Positions 1 to 8,787 of a stretch of 50,724 bases of DNA are shown one piece after another; the stretch's first letter is position 1, and every line of letters starts with the position of its first letter. Location: assembly GCA_030529085.1 (NCBI GenBank), contig JAUMXM010000011.1, forward strand, positions 1 through 50,724, written 5' to 3'. The translations under genes and the position numbers were made by a program. The notes beneath the pieces are model-generated. The model was given only the letters and a program-made list of their open reading frames with translations. It ran no database searches and was not told the origin of the DNA. The stretch is from Rikenellaceae bacterium (GTDB taxonomy: Bacteria; Bacteroidota; Bacteroidia; Bacteroidales; Rikenellaceae).

Positions 1-20
1 AATTTTTCATTTGCTTTTAG

Positions 21-28
21 TATCTTTG
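21..28 (+). promoter_or_regulatory. -7 promoter box for pfkA
   Basis: TATCTTTG matches the Bacteroidota sigma -7 consensus TAnnTTTG and lies 28 bp before the pfkA ATG. The matching -33 element would fall at or beyond the window edge, so only half the promoter can be seen. Confidence 0.7.
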
Positions 29-56
29 TACCAAATGTGCAAATCATAAAAAAGCT

Positions 57-1037
57 ATGGCAGCAGTAAAATGTATCGGTATTTTGACCTCGGGCGGTGA
101 TGCCCCGGGCATGAACGCGGCAATTCGTGCCGTGACGCGCAGCGCCATCTACCACGGTTTCGAGGTGAAGGGCATCATGCGCGGTTATAAAGGTTTGGTT
201 ACGGGCGAGATTCTCAACTTCACATCGAAGAGCGTCTCGAACATCATCCAGCTGGGTGGTACGATTCTCAAGACGGCCCGTTGCAAGGAGTTCACAACCC
301 CCGAAGGCCGCAAGATCGCCTACGAGAATATGAAGGCTGCCGGCATCGATGCCCTGGTGGTCATCGGTGGCGACGGCACGCTGACCGGAGCCAAGATCTT
401 CGCCGAGGAGTACGATGTACCCATCGTGGGTCTGCCCGGCACGATCGACCGCGACCTGGGTGGCACGGACCACACGATCGGCTACGACACGGCCCTCAAC
501 ACGATCATCGACTCGGTGGATAAGCTCCGCGACACCGCTTCGTCGCACGAGCGTCTCTTCTTTGTCGAGGTGATGGGACACACGGCGGGCTACCTGGCCC
601 TCTACAGTGCGCTGGCTTCGGGCTCCGAGGCGGCCATCATCCCCGAGATGGACACCGAGGTCGACCAACTCGCCGAGCTGATTGGCAACGGCTTCCGCAA
701 GAGCAAGAATTCGGCCATCGTCATCGTGGCCGAGAATCCCGAGACGGGTGGTGCTACGGCTTTGGCCGAGCGCGTAAAAAAGGAGTACCCCGAGTACGAT
801 GCCCGCGTGACGATTCTGGGTCACATCCAGCGTGGCGGCTCCCCCTCGGCACGCGACCGCATCCTCGCCTCGCGCATGGGTTACGCCGCTGTCGAGGCCA
901 TCACCGAGGGTCAGCGCAACGTGATGATCGGCATCCAGAACGGCAAGATCGCCTACGTGCCCATCGCCAAGGCGCTGCAGCAGCGCAAGGAGATTGTGCG
1001 CAACCACCTCGAGCTGGTCAAGATTCTCTCGATTTAA
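57..1037 (+). CDS. pfkA: ATP-dependent 6-phosphofructokinase
   Basis: Phosphorylates fructose 6-phosphate to fructose 1,6-bisphosphate in glycolysis; cytosolic. The 326 residues match the usual bacterial PfkA length. The N-terminal [17 protein letters not shown] nucleotide loop, the IGGDGT motif (Gly after GGD, typical of ATP rather than PPi users) and the catalytic PGTIDRD segment are visible. The C-terminal part has [13 protein letters not shown]. Two positions differ from the best-known enzymes: GTIDND reads GTIDRD, and the MGR motif after VEV reads MGH. The ATG at 57 lies just after a good -7 box. The PfkB-family kinase 39 bp downstream could be co-transcribed. The opposing enzyme, fbp, is also in this window at 17.6-19.6 kb. 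Confidence 0.96.
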   Translation: MAAVKCIGILTSGGDAPGMNAAIRAVTRSAIYHGFEVKGIMRGYKGLVTGEILNFTSKSVSNIIQLGGTILKTARCKEFTTPEGRKIAYENMKAAGIDALVVIGGDGTLTGAKIFAEEYDVPIVGLPGTIDRDLGGTDHTIGYDTALNTIIDSVDKLRDTASSHERLFFVEVMGHTAGYLALYSALASGSEAAIIPEMDTEVDQLAELIGNGFRKSKNSAIVIVAENPETGGATALAERVKKEYPEYDARVTILGHIQRGGSPSARDRILASRMGYAAVEAITEGQRNVMIGIQNGKIAYVPIAKALQQRKEIVRNHLELVKILSI

Positions 1038-1076
1038 GCAACCCGAACCCCAAGCAAACCCAAGCAAAAAACATAG

Positions 1077-2078
1077 ATGAAACGCGTAATAGGCATTGGA
1101 AATGCCCTGACCGACATGCTGGTCAACCTCCGCACGGACGAGGTTCTGAAGAATTTTAAGTTGGCCAAAGGCTCGATGAGCCTCGTGGACAGCCAGCTGC
1201 AACACGAAATCTCTGAGACGCTGGCAGGTCTTCCCCGCTCGCTCTCGTTGGGCGGCTCGGCGGGCAACACCATCCGCGCCATGGCACGCCTCGGTTGTGA
1301 GGTGGGCTTCATCGGCAAGGTGGGTCAGGATAAGACGGGCGACTTCTTCATCAAGGCACTTGAGAACCTGAAGGTCGAGCCCTTTATCTTCCGCGGCACG
1401 GAGTCCTCGGGCGAGTGTGTATCGCTCATCTCGAAGGATGGCGAGCGCACGATGGTCACCCACCTGGGTGCTGCCCTGGAGCTCGAGCCCGAGGAGATCG
1501 ACCCCTCGATTTTCGAGGGCTACGACTGCCTCTATGTCGAGGGTTACCTGGTGCAGAACCACGCCCTGATCGAGAAGACGGCACGCACGGCCAAGGCGTG
1601 TGGCTTGAAGGTTGCCATCGACCTCGCCTCGTTCAACGTCGTGGCCGAGAACTTAGAGTTCCTGCGCGGCCTGGTCAAGAACTATGTCGATATCGTCTTT
1701 GCCAACGAAGATGAGGCGAAGACCTTCAGCTGCGAGGCCGAGCCGATCAACGCCCTGCAATACATCTCGGAGATGTGCGAGCTGACGATCGTCAAGATCG
1801 GCACGAAGGGGGCCCTGATCAAGCACGAGGGCGAGGTGGTCCACGTCGGCATCATGGCCGCCGCCAAGCGCGTCGATACGACGGGTGCAGGCGACTTCTA
1901 CGCTGCCGGTTTCCTGGCCGGTATGTGCCAGGGGCTCACGTTGCGCCAGTGCGGCACGATCGGTGCCATCACCGCAGGCAAGGTTATCGAGGTGATCGGC
2001 ACTACGTTCGGCGAGGAGGCCTGGGAGGATATCTTCCGCCTCGTGACTAAAGTTAAAACCGAAAAGTATCTCTTCTAA
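1077..2078 (+). CDS. PfkB-family carbohydrate kinase, adenosine-kinase-like
   Basis: A ribokinase/PfkB-fold sugar or nucleoside kinase of 333 residues. The N-terminal GIGNALTDMLV and LGGSAGNT segments form the substrate side. The C-terminal PfkB signature DTTGAGDFYAAGF (about residues 264-276) carries the catalytic Asp and the anion hole. The overall pattern resembles the adenosine kinase subgroup, which makes AMP from adenosine and ATP, but substrate cannot be fixed from sequence alone; ribokinase or another nucleoside kinase is possible. It lies 39 bp after pfkA and 15 bp before tatA on the same strand, so all four genes may share a transcript. Confidence 0.85.
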   Translation: MKRVIGIGNALTDMLVNLRTDEVLKNFKLAKGSMSLVDSQLQHEISETLAGLPRSLSLGGSAGNTIRAMARLGCEVGFIGKVGQDKTGDFFIKALENLKVEPFIFRGTESSGECVSLISKDGERTMVTHLGAALELEPEEIDPSIFEGYDCLYVEGYLVQNHALIEKTARTAKACGLKVAIDLASFNVVAENLEFLRGLVKNYVDIVFANEDEAKTFSCEAEPINALQYISEMCELTIVKIGTKGALIKHEGEVVHVGIMAAAKRVDTTGAGDFYAAGFLAGMCQGLTLRQCGTIGAITAGKVIEVIGTTFGEEAWEDIFRLVTKVKTEKYLF

Positions 2079-2093
2079 ACACCTATATTAAGT

Positions 2094-2288
2094 ATGTTTA
2101 CGCCTCTGTTTTTGGGCCGTCTTGGCCTGACCGAGATTCTGGTCCTCGTACTGCTCGTAGTGCTGCTCTTTGGCGGCAAGAAGATTCCCGAACTGATGCG
2201 CGGCGTAGGTCGTGGCGTCAAGGAGTTCAAGGAGGGACTCAACGAAAAGCAGGAGTCGGAGAAGGGAACCGACGAGGAGAAAAAATAG
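2094..2288 (+). CDS. tatA: Twin-arginine translocase subunit TatA/TatE
   Basis: A small (64 aa) membrane protein that oligomerises into the pore for export of folded proteins. It has one N-terminal transmembrane helix (about residues 8-26, [19 protein letters not shown]), the FGGKKIPEL hinge and amphipathic helix typical of TatA, and a charged tail rich in Glu and Lys. tatC follows 7 bp after the stop. No separate tatB is visible, which fits the two-component TatAC arrangement common in Bacteroidota. Confidence 0.93.
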   Translation: MFTPLFLGRLGLTEILVLVLLVVLLFGGKKIPELMRGVGRGVKEFKEGLNEKQESEKGTDEEKK

Positions 2289-2295
2289 AGTCGCC

Positions 2296-3108
2296 ATGCA
2301 ACCCAAGCGCGACGAGAATCAGATGTCGTTCTACGAACATCTGGATGCGCTTCGCCCCCATTTGGTGCGAAGCGCGTTGCTCTTTTGTGCGCTCTTCGTG
2401 GCAGCCTTTCTCTGCAAAGGGGTGCTTATCGACTCGCTTCTGTTCGGGCCCTTGCAAGCCCCCTTTCCGACCAACCGACTGCTCATGCAGCTCGCCGTCT
2501 GGTCGGGTATCGACTACACGCTGCCGAGCCTCACGGGGATGCAGCTCATCAACACCACGATGGCCGGTCAGTTTAACCTGCACCTCCAAATTGCCGCCAT
2601 TGCAGCCTTCGCAGCCACCCTTCCCTACCTGGTGTGGGAACTGTGGCGCTTCGTGAAGCCAGCCCTCCACCCCCACGAGAAGGCCGCCTGTCGCTCCTTG
2701 GCAGGGCGTGTTGTGGGAGCCTTCCTGCTGGGTATCGCCTTCGGCTACCTGGTCATCGCACCGCTGGCGGTGAACTTCCTGGCGGGCTACACGGCAAGCT
2801 CGGAGATCGTCAACATGATCGATGCGCGCTCCTACCTCTCGACCGTCATCCAATCGACCCTGGCCTGCGCACTGCTCTTCCAGCTACCCCTCCTGGTGCA
2901 ACTCTTGAGCCGCATGGGGCTGCTCACAGCCGCGTGGATGCGCCGCTACCGCCGCCACGCCATCCTGACGTTAGCACTCCTGGCGGCCCTCATCACGCCT
3001 CCCGACGCCTTCTCGATGGTCTTGGTGCTCATCCCCCTCATGGGGCTCTACGAGTACAGCATCCGCGTCGCCGAGCGCAACGCCCCAAAAGCAGAAACAG
3101 ACGCATAA
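2296..3108 (+). CDS. tatC: Twin-arginine translocase subunit TatC
   Basis: An integral membrane receptor for twin-arginine signal peptides, 270 aa with six predicted hydrophobic segments. The N-terminal MSFYEHLDALRPHLVRSA matches the TatC signature (E-H-L-x-E-L-R-x-R). I chose the ATG at 2296 because it is 7 bp after the tatA stop and gives the usual N-terminus; the frame is open further upstream but there it overlaps tatA. The end of the gene runs into a hairpin shared with the convergent glycosyltransferase gene. Confidence 0.93.
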   Translation: MQPKRDENQMSFYEHLDALRPHLVRSALLFCALFVAAFLCKGVLIDSLLFGPLQAPFPTNRLLMQLAVWSGIDYTLPSLTGMQLINTTMAGQFNLHLQIAAIAAFAATLPYLVWELWRFVKPALHPHEKAACRSLAGRVVGAFLLGIAFGYLVIAPLAVNFLAGYTASSEIVNMIDARSYLSTVIQSTLACALLFQLPLLVQLLSRMGLLTAAWMRRYRRHAILTLALLAALITPPDAFSMVLVLIPLMGLYEYSIRVAERNAPKAETDA

Positions 3109-3111
3109 AAA

Positions 3112-3140
3112 AAGAGGTTGTCTTTATCGGACAACCTCTT
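3112..3140. terminator. Bidirectional terminator between tatC and GT9
   Basis: The 11-bp stem AAGAGGTTGTC (3112-3122) pairs with GACAACCTCTT (3130-3140). Reading leftward it is followed by a run of seven T, and rightward by CTATTTTTG. The stop codon of the convergent GT9 gene lies inside the loop, so the right arm doubles as its last codons. Confidence 0.85.
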
Positions 3141-4140
3141 CTATTTTTGCAACCACCATTTCGGGGGTTATCGCCTTCATGCAGGGATAATCGCCGTAGC
3201 GACAGGGCTTGGCTCCAAAGACCGAGCAGGGGCGACACGCCATATTGGCTTGGAGTAGACACTTCGGATCGACACCCCACCCCAGGAAACCCATATTGGG
3301 ATGGGTGGCACCCCAGATCGAAACGACGGGGGTCGCCGTCAGCGAGGCCATGTGCATGGCCATCGAGTCCATCGAAACGATGCAATCCTCGGCAGCCATC
3401 ACCTCCATCTCGCCCGCAAAGCGTACCTTGCCAAAGAGGGCCGTCACGTTCGGATACGTTGCCTCCATCTCCTCGGCAAACTGCTGCTCGGCACCACCGC
3501 CACCGTGGATGAAGATGCGGTCGTAACGCGCCGCCAGCAGGGCTACAAGCGCACGGCTCTGCGCCTCGGGATAGGTCTTACCGGCATGGGCCGAGAAGGG
3601 GGCAAAGCCGATCCAAAGCCCCTTTTTCTCCCCCATCGGGTTTTCCCAACAGGGCTTCGTAGCCGGCTGAGGGTCCTCGAAGCGGAAGCCCAGACGACGG
3701 AACGTATCCGAGTAGCGCACCACCGAGTGGGTCAGGGGCTCGAAGTCGCCACCCGAGCCGATGGCCTGCTTCTTGGCCAGTCGGCTCTTGCGAATCGTAG
3801 CCACACGAATGCCGTGCAGACGCATCGAGAGCGCGAAGGCGCGCGAGCGCAACACATCGTGCACATCGGCCACGGCATCGACCCCCAGCTTGCGCGCCTC
3901 ACGCGCCAAGCGCCACATACCGACCACCGAGTGGTGTTCGGCCTTGACCTTCACCTCCAGGAAATCGACGTTCAACCCTCGGAAGAAGGGCTTGAACATC
4001 GCCTGCGTAGCAACGGTTACCTTCAGGTCGGGATAGGCCGCACAAAGTGCACGAAGGGCGTGCGGCAGCATTGCCACATCGCCCATCGCAGAGGTACGAA
4101 GCACCAGCAGATGCTTCGGTAGTTGGTTATTTCTTGCCAT
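3124..4140 (-). CDS. GT9-family glycosyltransferase (heptosyltransferase-like)
   Basis: A 338-aa protein of the ADP-heptose:LPS heptosyltransferase family (GT9), expected to act on the cytosolic face of the inner membrane in lipopolysaccharide or glycan assembly. The N-terminus LLVLRTSAMGDVAMLPHALRAL is the typical GT9 acceptor-side start. The C-terminal part holds the donor-site segments MDSMAMHMASL and PVVSIWGATHP. The donor sugar cannot be told from sequence. The start overlaps the 3' end of the DUF4254 gene by 14 bp, indicating translational coupling. The final codons form one arm of the terminator shared with tatC. Confidence 0.88.
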   Translation of the reverse strand: MARNNQLPKHLLVLRTSAMGDVAMLPHALRALCAAYPDLKVTVATQAMFKPFFRGLNVDFLEVKVKAEHHSVVGMWRLAREARKLGVDAVADVHDVLRSRAFALSMRLHGIRVATIRKSRLAKKQAIGSGGDFEPLTHSVVRYSDTFRRLGFRFEDPQPATKPCWENPMGEKKGLWIGFAPFSAHAGKTYPEAQSRALVALLAARYDRIFIHGGGGAEQQFAEEMEATYPNVTALFGKVRFAGEMEVMAAEDCIVSMDSMAMHMASLTATPVVSIWGATHPNMGFLGWGVDPKCLLQANMACRPCSVFGAKPCRYGDYPCMKAITPEMVVAKIEEVVR

Positions 4141-4729
4141 ACAACACCGGGTTAAGTGCCGGATCGTTGTACATCTTCATCTGCTTGTAGGTCTTCATAT
4201 ACTTGCGACCCGCCTCGATATCCTCGATCAGCTCCTCGATGGCGCGCGAAAGGTCGACCTGCTGAGTTAGGAGGACATCGAGTTTCTTCTGGCAAGCAGC
4301 GCGGTGCTCCTCGCTCACATCCTCACGCTTGGTCTCAACGCCCATGTGGTAGATCTTGAGTGCCAAGATCGAGAGGCGGTCGATGGCCCACGCCGGGGTC
4401 TCGGTATTGAGGCGTGCATCGGCAGCCACCTCAACATCCTTGTACTTCTCGAGCATATAGGAGTCGACATACTCGACCATATCGGTGCGATCCTGGTTCG
4501 ACTTATCGATGCGGCGCTTGATGGCCAACGCCTCGACGGGGTCGATCTGGGGGTTGCGGATGATATCCTCTAGGTGCCACTGGACCGTATCAATCCAATT
4601 CTTGTGGTAGAGCAGTGCATCGAGCGAGCCCGCTTCAAAAGGGTTCTCCATCGGATGATCCACGTCATCCCAGCGGTGATAATCGGCAATCACGCGCTCA
4701 AAGATGCGGTTAGCGTTTTCCGTAAACAT
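4127..4729 (-). CDS. DUF4254 protein
   Basis: A 200-aa soluble, helix-rich, highly charged protein with no signal peptide. The sequence (FTENANRIFERVIADYHRWDD near the start, later ETPAWAIDRLSILALKIYHM) matches my recollection of the DUF4254 family, which in Bacteroidales is commonly found beside a GT9 glycosyltransferase, as here. Its function is unknown; the 14-bp overlap with GT9 suggests a role in the same glycan pathway. No TAnnTTTG box is apparent upstream of its ATG. Confidence 0.78.
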   Translation of the reverse strand: MFTENANRIFERVIADYHRWDDVDHPMENPFEAGSLDALLYHKNWIDTVQWHLEDIIRNPQIDPVEALAIKRRIDKSNQDRTDMVEYVDSYMLEKYKDVEVAADARLNTETPAWAIDRLSILALKIYHMGVETKREDVSEEHRAACQKKLDVLLTQQVDLSRAIEELIEDIEAGRKYMKTYKQMKMYNDPALNPVLYGKK

Positions 4730-4750
4730 TCTCTATCGTTTTTTTATTAG

Positions 4751-4781
4751 TTGTATTTTCCGTGAAAAAAATCTACCTTTG
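4751..4781 (+). promoter_or_regulatory. -33/-7 promoter of the glucosaminidase gene
   Basis: TTG at 4751-4753, a 20-bp spacer and TACCTTTG at 4774-4781 fit the Bacteroidota promoter. It decides the start of the downstream gene: an upstream GTG at 4762 lies inside the promoter, so translation should begin at the ATG at 4807. Confidence 0.72.
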
Positions 4782-4806
4782 TATTCGGTATCATTTAACA
4801 AAGATA

Positions 4807-5829
4807 ATGATTATTTTCAAAAAATCAATCGTTTTCGGCGGAATCTTGCTTCTTGTTCTTGTTTTGACCATCGAAGCAGCCTTGGCGCAAAGTCGCCCCA
4901 CCCGCCAAACGCGCGAAGAGTACATCGAGCGCTACAAACATATAGCCATCGACCAGATGGAGCGTTACGGCATTCCCGCCTCGATTACCATGGCTCAGGG
5001 CATCCTCGAGTCGGATTGCGGCAACAGCACCCTCTCGCGCTCGTCGAACAACCACTTCGGCATCAAATGCAAGCGCGACTGGACGGGCGAGAAGGTCTAC
5101 CACGACGACGATGAGAAGGGCGAATGTTTCCGTGCCTACCCCACGGTCGAGGATTCCTACGACGACCACGCCGAGTTTCTCGATCGTCAGCCCCGCTACG
5201 ACTCGCTCTTTGTCTACGCCTCGGACGACTACCACAGCTGGGCACGCGGTCTGAAGGCCTGCGGCTACGCGACGGCTCCCGACTATGCCGAGCGTCTGGT
5301 GCGCATCATCGAGGATGCGAAGCTCTACCTGCTCGACAAGCCCAACGGCGACAACCTTTATGCCCAACACCGCAACGAGCAGAAGGATCCCGACGCCTGG
5401 TTCGCCTCGCAGTCGAGCACCAACGACCACCAAGCCTCGACGGGAATCGACCCCGACAACTACCGCGTGACGATCAACGCACACCAGGGATACAACATCT
5501 ACGAGCAGAACGAGGTCTACTACATCCTCTCGAAGGAGAACGACACGTTCGAGAATATCGCCTCGAAGTTCATGATCTCGGCCCGCAACCTGCGTAAATT
5601 CAACGATCTGAAGGAGAAGGATGCCCAGCCGATGACCGACGAAGTGGTCTACATCGAGCGCAAGAAGAGCCGCTGGAAGGGGCGCAAAGAGTACCACCTC
5701 TGCCGCGAGGGCGAGACCCCCTATGCCATCGGTCAGCGATACGGCATTCGCACCCGTTCGATCGAAAAGATGAACCGACTCAAGGGCCACGAAGAGCTGG
5801 CCGAAGGTCGCAAAATTCGCATCAAATAA
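4807..5829 (+). CDS. Secreted glucosaminidase (GH73-like) with LysM repeats
   Basis: A peptidoglycan hydrolase of 340 aa. An N-terminal signal peptide (MIIFKKS then a hydrophobic run to about residue 27, cleavage near ALA-Q) sends it to the periplasm. Residues about 45-185 form a FlgJ/GH73-type N-acetylglucosaminidase domain, with MAQGILESDCGNS carrying the likely catalytic Glu68. The C-terminal half holds two LysM-like peptidoglycan-binding segments (about 235-280 and 290-338). The start at 4807 is preferred because the promoter lies over the alternative upstream GTG. The next gene starts 12 bp after the stop, so the two are probably co-transcribed. Confidence 0.88.
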   Translation: MIIFKKSIVFGGILLLVLVLTIEAALAQSRPTRQTREEYIERYKHIAIDQMERYGIPASITMAQGILESDCGNSTLSRSSNNHFGIKCKRDWTGEKVYHDDDEKGECFRAYPTVEDSYDDHAEFLDRQPRYDSLFVYASDDYHSWARGLKACGYATAPDYAERLVRIIEDAKLYLLDKPNGDNLYAQHRNEQKDPDAWFASQSSTNDHQASTGIDPDNYRVTINAHQGYNIYEQNEVYYILSKENDTFENIASKFMISARNLRKFNDLKEKDAQPMTDEVVYIERKKSRWKGRKEYHLCREGETPYAIGQRYGIRTRSIEKMNRLKGHEELAEGRKIRIK

Positions 5830-5841
5830 AACTACTACAAG

Positions 5842-6528
5842 ATGGATAACAGCCAACTCAGGGAGCAGATTCTGGAGCAGATCATCCGCAAATCCTCCCT
5901 CAAACAGAAAGTTTTCGACAGCACCTTCTCGGCCATGAATCTCCTGAAGGAGACCCTGCTGGAGATGGCCTCGGAATTGGACGATGCACTCGAAGGGAAG
6001 CTCGACCGCCGCGTCAGACTCGAGTACCGCGACCGCGGTAAATACGAGGCGCAGCTGCAGGTGGCCTCCGACCTGCTCATCTTCCAGATGCACACCGACG
6101 TCTTTGTCTTCAACAAGGAGCACGCCGTGTGGCAGAATGCCTATGTGCAGGAGAACACCACCCGCGCCTACTGCGGTGTGATCAACATCTACAACTTCCT
6201 CTCCGACTCGTTCAAGCTCAACCGCAACGCCGACGAAGGTTACCTCATCGGGCGCATCTTCATCAACCGCGAGGGTTGCTACTTTGTCGAGGGTCGCGGC
6301 CAGCAGTCGCTCACCGCCGATCGCTTCGGCGAGCAGGAGATCGAGCGCGATACGCTCCTCCCGATCCTGGAGCAGGCCGTGCACTTCTCGCTCGACTTCG
6401 ATCCGCTGATGCCCCCCTACGAGCTCTTCAAGCGCGTGACGGTCGATCAGTTCAACTCGAAGATGGATAACTCGAAATTTGTAACGGGCAAGCGCCTGGG
6501 CTACGAATTCAATACAAAGGATATTTAA
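5842..6528 (+). CDS. Conserved hypothetical protein
   Basis: A 228-aa soluble protein with no signal peptide or membrane segment. The N-terminal 70 residues are charged and helical (MDNSQLREQILEQIIRKSSL onward); the middle is mixed alpha/beta with a run of aromatic residues. I recall similar proteins in Bacteroidales but no assigned function. It is sandwiched between a cell-wall hydrolase (12 bp upstream) and DPP4 (17 bp downstream) on the same strand, so it likely belongs to that transcript. The coding frame is well supported by the tight spacing and a codon pattern like the neighbours. Confidence 0.75.
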   Translation: MDNSQLREQILEQIIRKSSLKQKVFDSTFSAMNLLKETLLEMASELDDALEGKLDRRVRLEYRDRGKYEAQLQVASDLLIFQMHTDVFVFNKEHAVWQNAYVQENTTRAYCGVINIYNFLSDSFKLNRNADEGYLIGRIFINREGCYFVEGRGQQSLTADRFGEQEIERDTLLPILEQAVHFSLDFDPLMPPYELFKRVTVDQFNSKMDNSKFVTGKRLGYEFNTKDI

Positions 6529-6545
6529 CCCCCACGACAGCTATT

Positions 6546-8672
6546 TTGAAACGATTACTTCTCTGGGCCGCCCTGCTTCTCTGCAGCGTGGCCACCGCAC
6601 AAAACGAATACCGCGAGATTGCCCGTCTGCGCGCCATGAACGAGACGGTGCGCGGCATCCGCTCGATGGCCGACGGTGAGCACTACACGGTGCTCGAGCG
6701 CGGCGACATCCGCCGCTACAGCTACGCCCTGAAGAACGAGGGCGTGAGCCTGCTACCCGAATCGGCACGCCAGATCGAGATCACCGACTACGCCTTCTCT
6801 GGCGACGAGAAGCAGATCCTCATTGCCTCGGGTTACACCCCCATCTACCGCCACTCCTACACGACGAGCTACTTCCTGGTGGCCAACGGTCGCTGCGAGC
6901 AGATCATGACCGAGGCACAAGCGCCGCGCGATGCACAGTTCACGCCCGACGGCAGCCAAATCATCTACTCGGACAAGAACAACCTCTGGGTCTACAACAT
7001 CGCCACGAAGAAGAGCCGCCAGCTCACCACCGACGGTGCCTGGAACGAGGTGATCAACGGCACGACCGACTGGGTCTATGAGGAGGAGCTGGGCAACACG
7101 GCAGCCTATGCCTGCTCGCCCGACAGCCGTCAGGTGGCCTTCCTGCGCTTCGACGAGAGCCGCGTGGCAGAGTTCCAGATGATGCGCTTCGATGCGAAGC
7201 TATACAACGAGGCCTACTCTTTCAAGTACCCCAAGGCGGGCGAGGAGAACTCGATCGTCGAGCTTTGGACCATCGACCTTCTGACGGGTGCCAAGCAGCG
7301 CATCGACACCGGCAAGGAGAGCGATCAATACATCCCGCGCATCGGTTACACGCCCGATGGTCGCCTCTGGTACTACCGCCTCAACCGCCGACAGAACATC
7401 TTCGAGATGGTCGTTTGCGAGCCTTCGGGGGCGCAGCACGTCGCCTACGAGGAGCGTGCCCGCCAATATGTGGAGCGCGTCGACGACCACACGATCACCT
7501 TCCTGGACAAGAATCGCTTCATCGTACGCCAGGAGAGCCACACGGGTTACATGCACCTCTACCTCTACACGGTACGTGGCGGTCTGCAGGGCCCCATTAC
7601 ACGTGGCGAGTGGGAGGTGACGCAGCTTGTGGGTACCGATGGCAAGCGCGTATGGTACCTCTCGACCGAGACTTCACCCCTGCGCCGCAACCTCTACAGC
7701 ATCCGCCTCGACGGCAAGGATAAACAGCGCCTGACCGAGGGTGAGGGCTACTACACGATTGCCCCGAGTCGCGGCATGAAGTACTACATCTCGACCTTCT
7801 CGTCGGCTACGACCCCCAACTGTGTGGAGATTGCCACGGGTGAGGGCGAAAAGGTGCGCACCCTGCGCGAGAGCCGCGAGTTAAAGGAGGAGCTGGCCTA
7901 CACGGCACGCCCCGTCAAGGAGTTCTTCCGCTTCACCACCGAGCGTGGCGATACGCTCAACGCCTACATCATAAAGCCCAAGGATTTCGACCCCACGAAA
8001 AAGTACCCCGTGTTGCTGACGCAGTATTCGGGCCCGGGCTCGCAGTCGGTCGAGGATCGCTGGTCGATGGGTTGGGAGGATGCCCTCGTCGAGAAGGGTT
8101 ACCTGGTGGCCTGCACCGATGGTCGCGGTACCGGTTTCCGCGGTGAGGAGTTCAAGAAGCTCACCTACGGTCGCCTGGGGCAGCTCGAGGTCGAGGATCA
8201 GCTCTCGTTTGCCCGCCACCTGGCCGAGCAGAGCTACGTGGATGCCGACCGCATCGGCATCTACGGTTGGTCGTATGGCGGCTTCATGGCCCTGGGATGC
8301 GCCCTGAAGGGGCTGGGTCTCTTCAAGATGGCGATCGCCGTGGCCCCCGTCACCTCGTGGCGCTACTACGACACGATCTACACCGAGATCTACAACAACC
8401 TGCCCCAATACAACGCCGCAGGCTACGACGATAACTCGCCCATCAACTTCGCCCGCATGCTCGACGACAAGAAGACGCGCCTGCTGATCATCCACGGCAC
8501 GGCCGACGACAATGTCCACTTCCAGAATACGATCGAGATGGCACGCGCACTGAATCGCGCCGGCAAGCAGTACGACATGATGATCTACCCCGATCAGAAC
8601 CACTCGATGCTGCCCAACGACACCTACCACGTACGCCAAAAGATGATCGACTACACGTTGGAGAATCTCTAA
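6546..8672 (+). CDS. Dipeptidyl peptidase IV (S9B serine peptidase)
   Basis: A 708-aa exported peptidase that removes X-Pro or X-Ala dipeptides from peptide N-termini. It starts at TTG (6546) with a signal peptide, KRLLLWAALLLCSVATAQ. Residues about 30-460 form the beta-propeller, including DWVYEEEL (Glu180/Glu181), the glutamate pair that docks the substrate N-terminus in true DPP4. The alpha/beta-hydrolase domain carries GWSYGG with Ser576, HGTADDNVH with Asp654, and NHS with His686, a complete triad in the expected order. In Bacteroidota such enzymes are periplasmic and support growth on peptides. Directly followed by a strong terminator. Confidence 0.95.
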   Translation: MKRLLLWAALLLCSVATAQNEYREIARLRAMNETVRGIRSMADGEHYTVLERGDIRRYSYALKNEGVSLLPESARQIEITDYAFSGDEKQILIASGYTPIYRHSYTTSYFLVANGRCEQIMTEAQAPRDAQFTPDGSQIIYSDKNNLWVYNIATKKSRQLTTDGAWNEVINGTTDWVYEEELGNTAAYACSPDSRQVAFLRFDESRVAEFQMMRFDAKLYNEAYSFKYPKAGEENSIVELWTIDLLTGAKQRIDTGKESDQYIPRIGYTPDGRLWYYRLNRRQNIFEMVVCEPSGAQHVAYEERARQYVERVDDHTITFLDKNRFIVRQESHTGYMHLYLYTVRGGLQGPITRGEWEVTQLVGTDGKRVWYLSTETSPLRRNLYSIRLDGKDKQRLTEGEGYYTIAPSRGMKYYISTFSSATTPNCVEIATGEGEKVRTLRESRELKEELAYTARPVKEFFRFTTERGDTLNAYIIKPKDFDPTKKYPVLLTQYSGPGSQSVEDRWSMGWEDALVEKGYLVACTDGRGTGFRGEEFKKLTYGRLGQLEVEDQLSFARHLAEQSYVDADRIGIYGWSYGGFMALGCALKGLGLFKMAIAVAPVTSWRYYDTIYTEIYNNLPQYNAAGYDDNSPINFARMLDDKKTRLLIIHGTADDNVHFQNTIEMARALNRAGKQYDMMIYPDQNHSMLPNDTYHVRQKMIDYTLENL

Positions 8673-8693
8673 GCCGAGAGCGTCAATCACAAT

Positions 8694-8727
8694 AAAATGC
8701 CGAAATCCGCATGGGTTTCGGCATTTT
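8694..8727 (+). terminator. Rho-independent terminator after DPP4
   Basis: A near-perfect 15-bp stem: AAAATGCCGAAA (8694-8705) pairs with TTTCGGCATTTT (8716-8727), continuing inward with TCC/GGG around a GCAT loop. The A-tract before and T-tract after make it usable on both strands. Confidence 0.85.
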
Positions 8728-8787
8728 GTTTGCAGGGAGAGAGGAAAAGTGACCGCTATGTTTACCTATTTACTATCTATTGGACTT

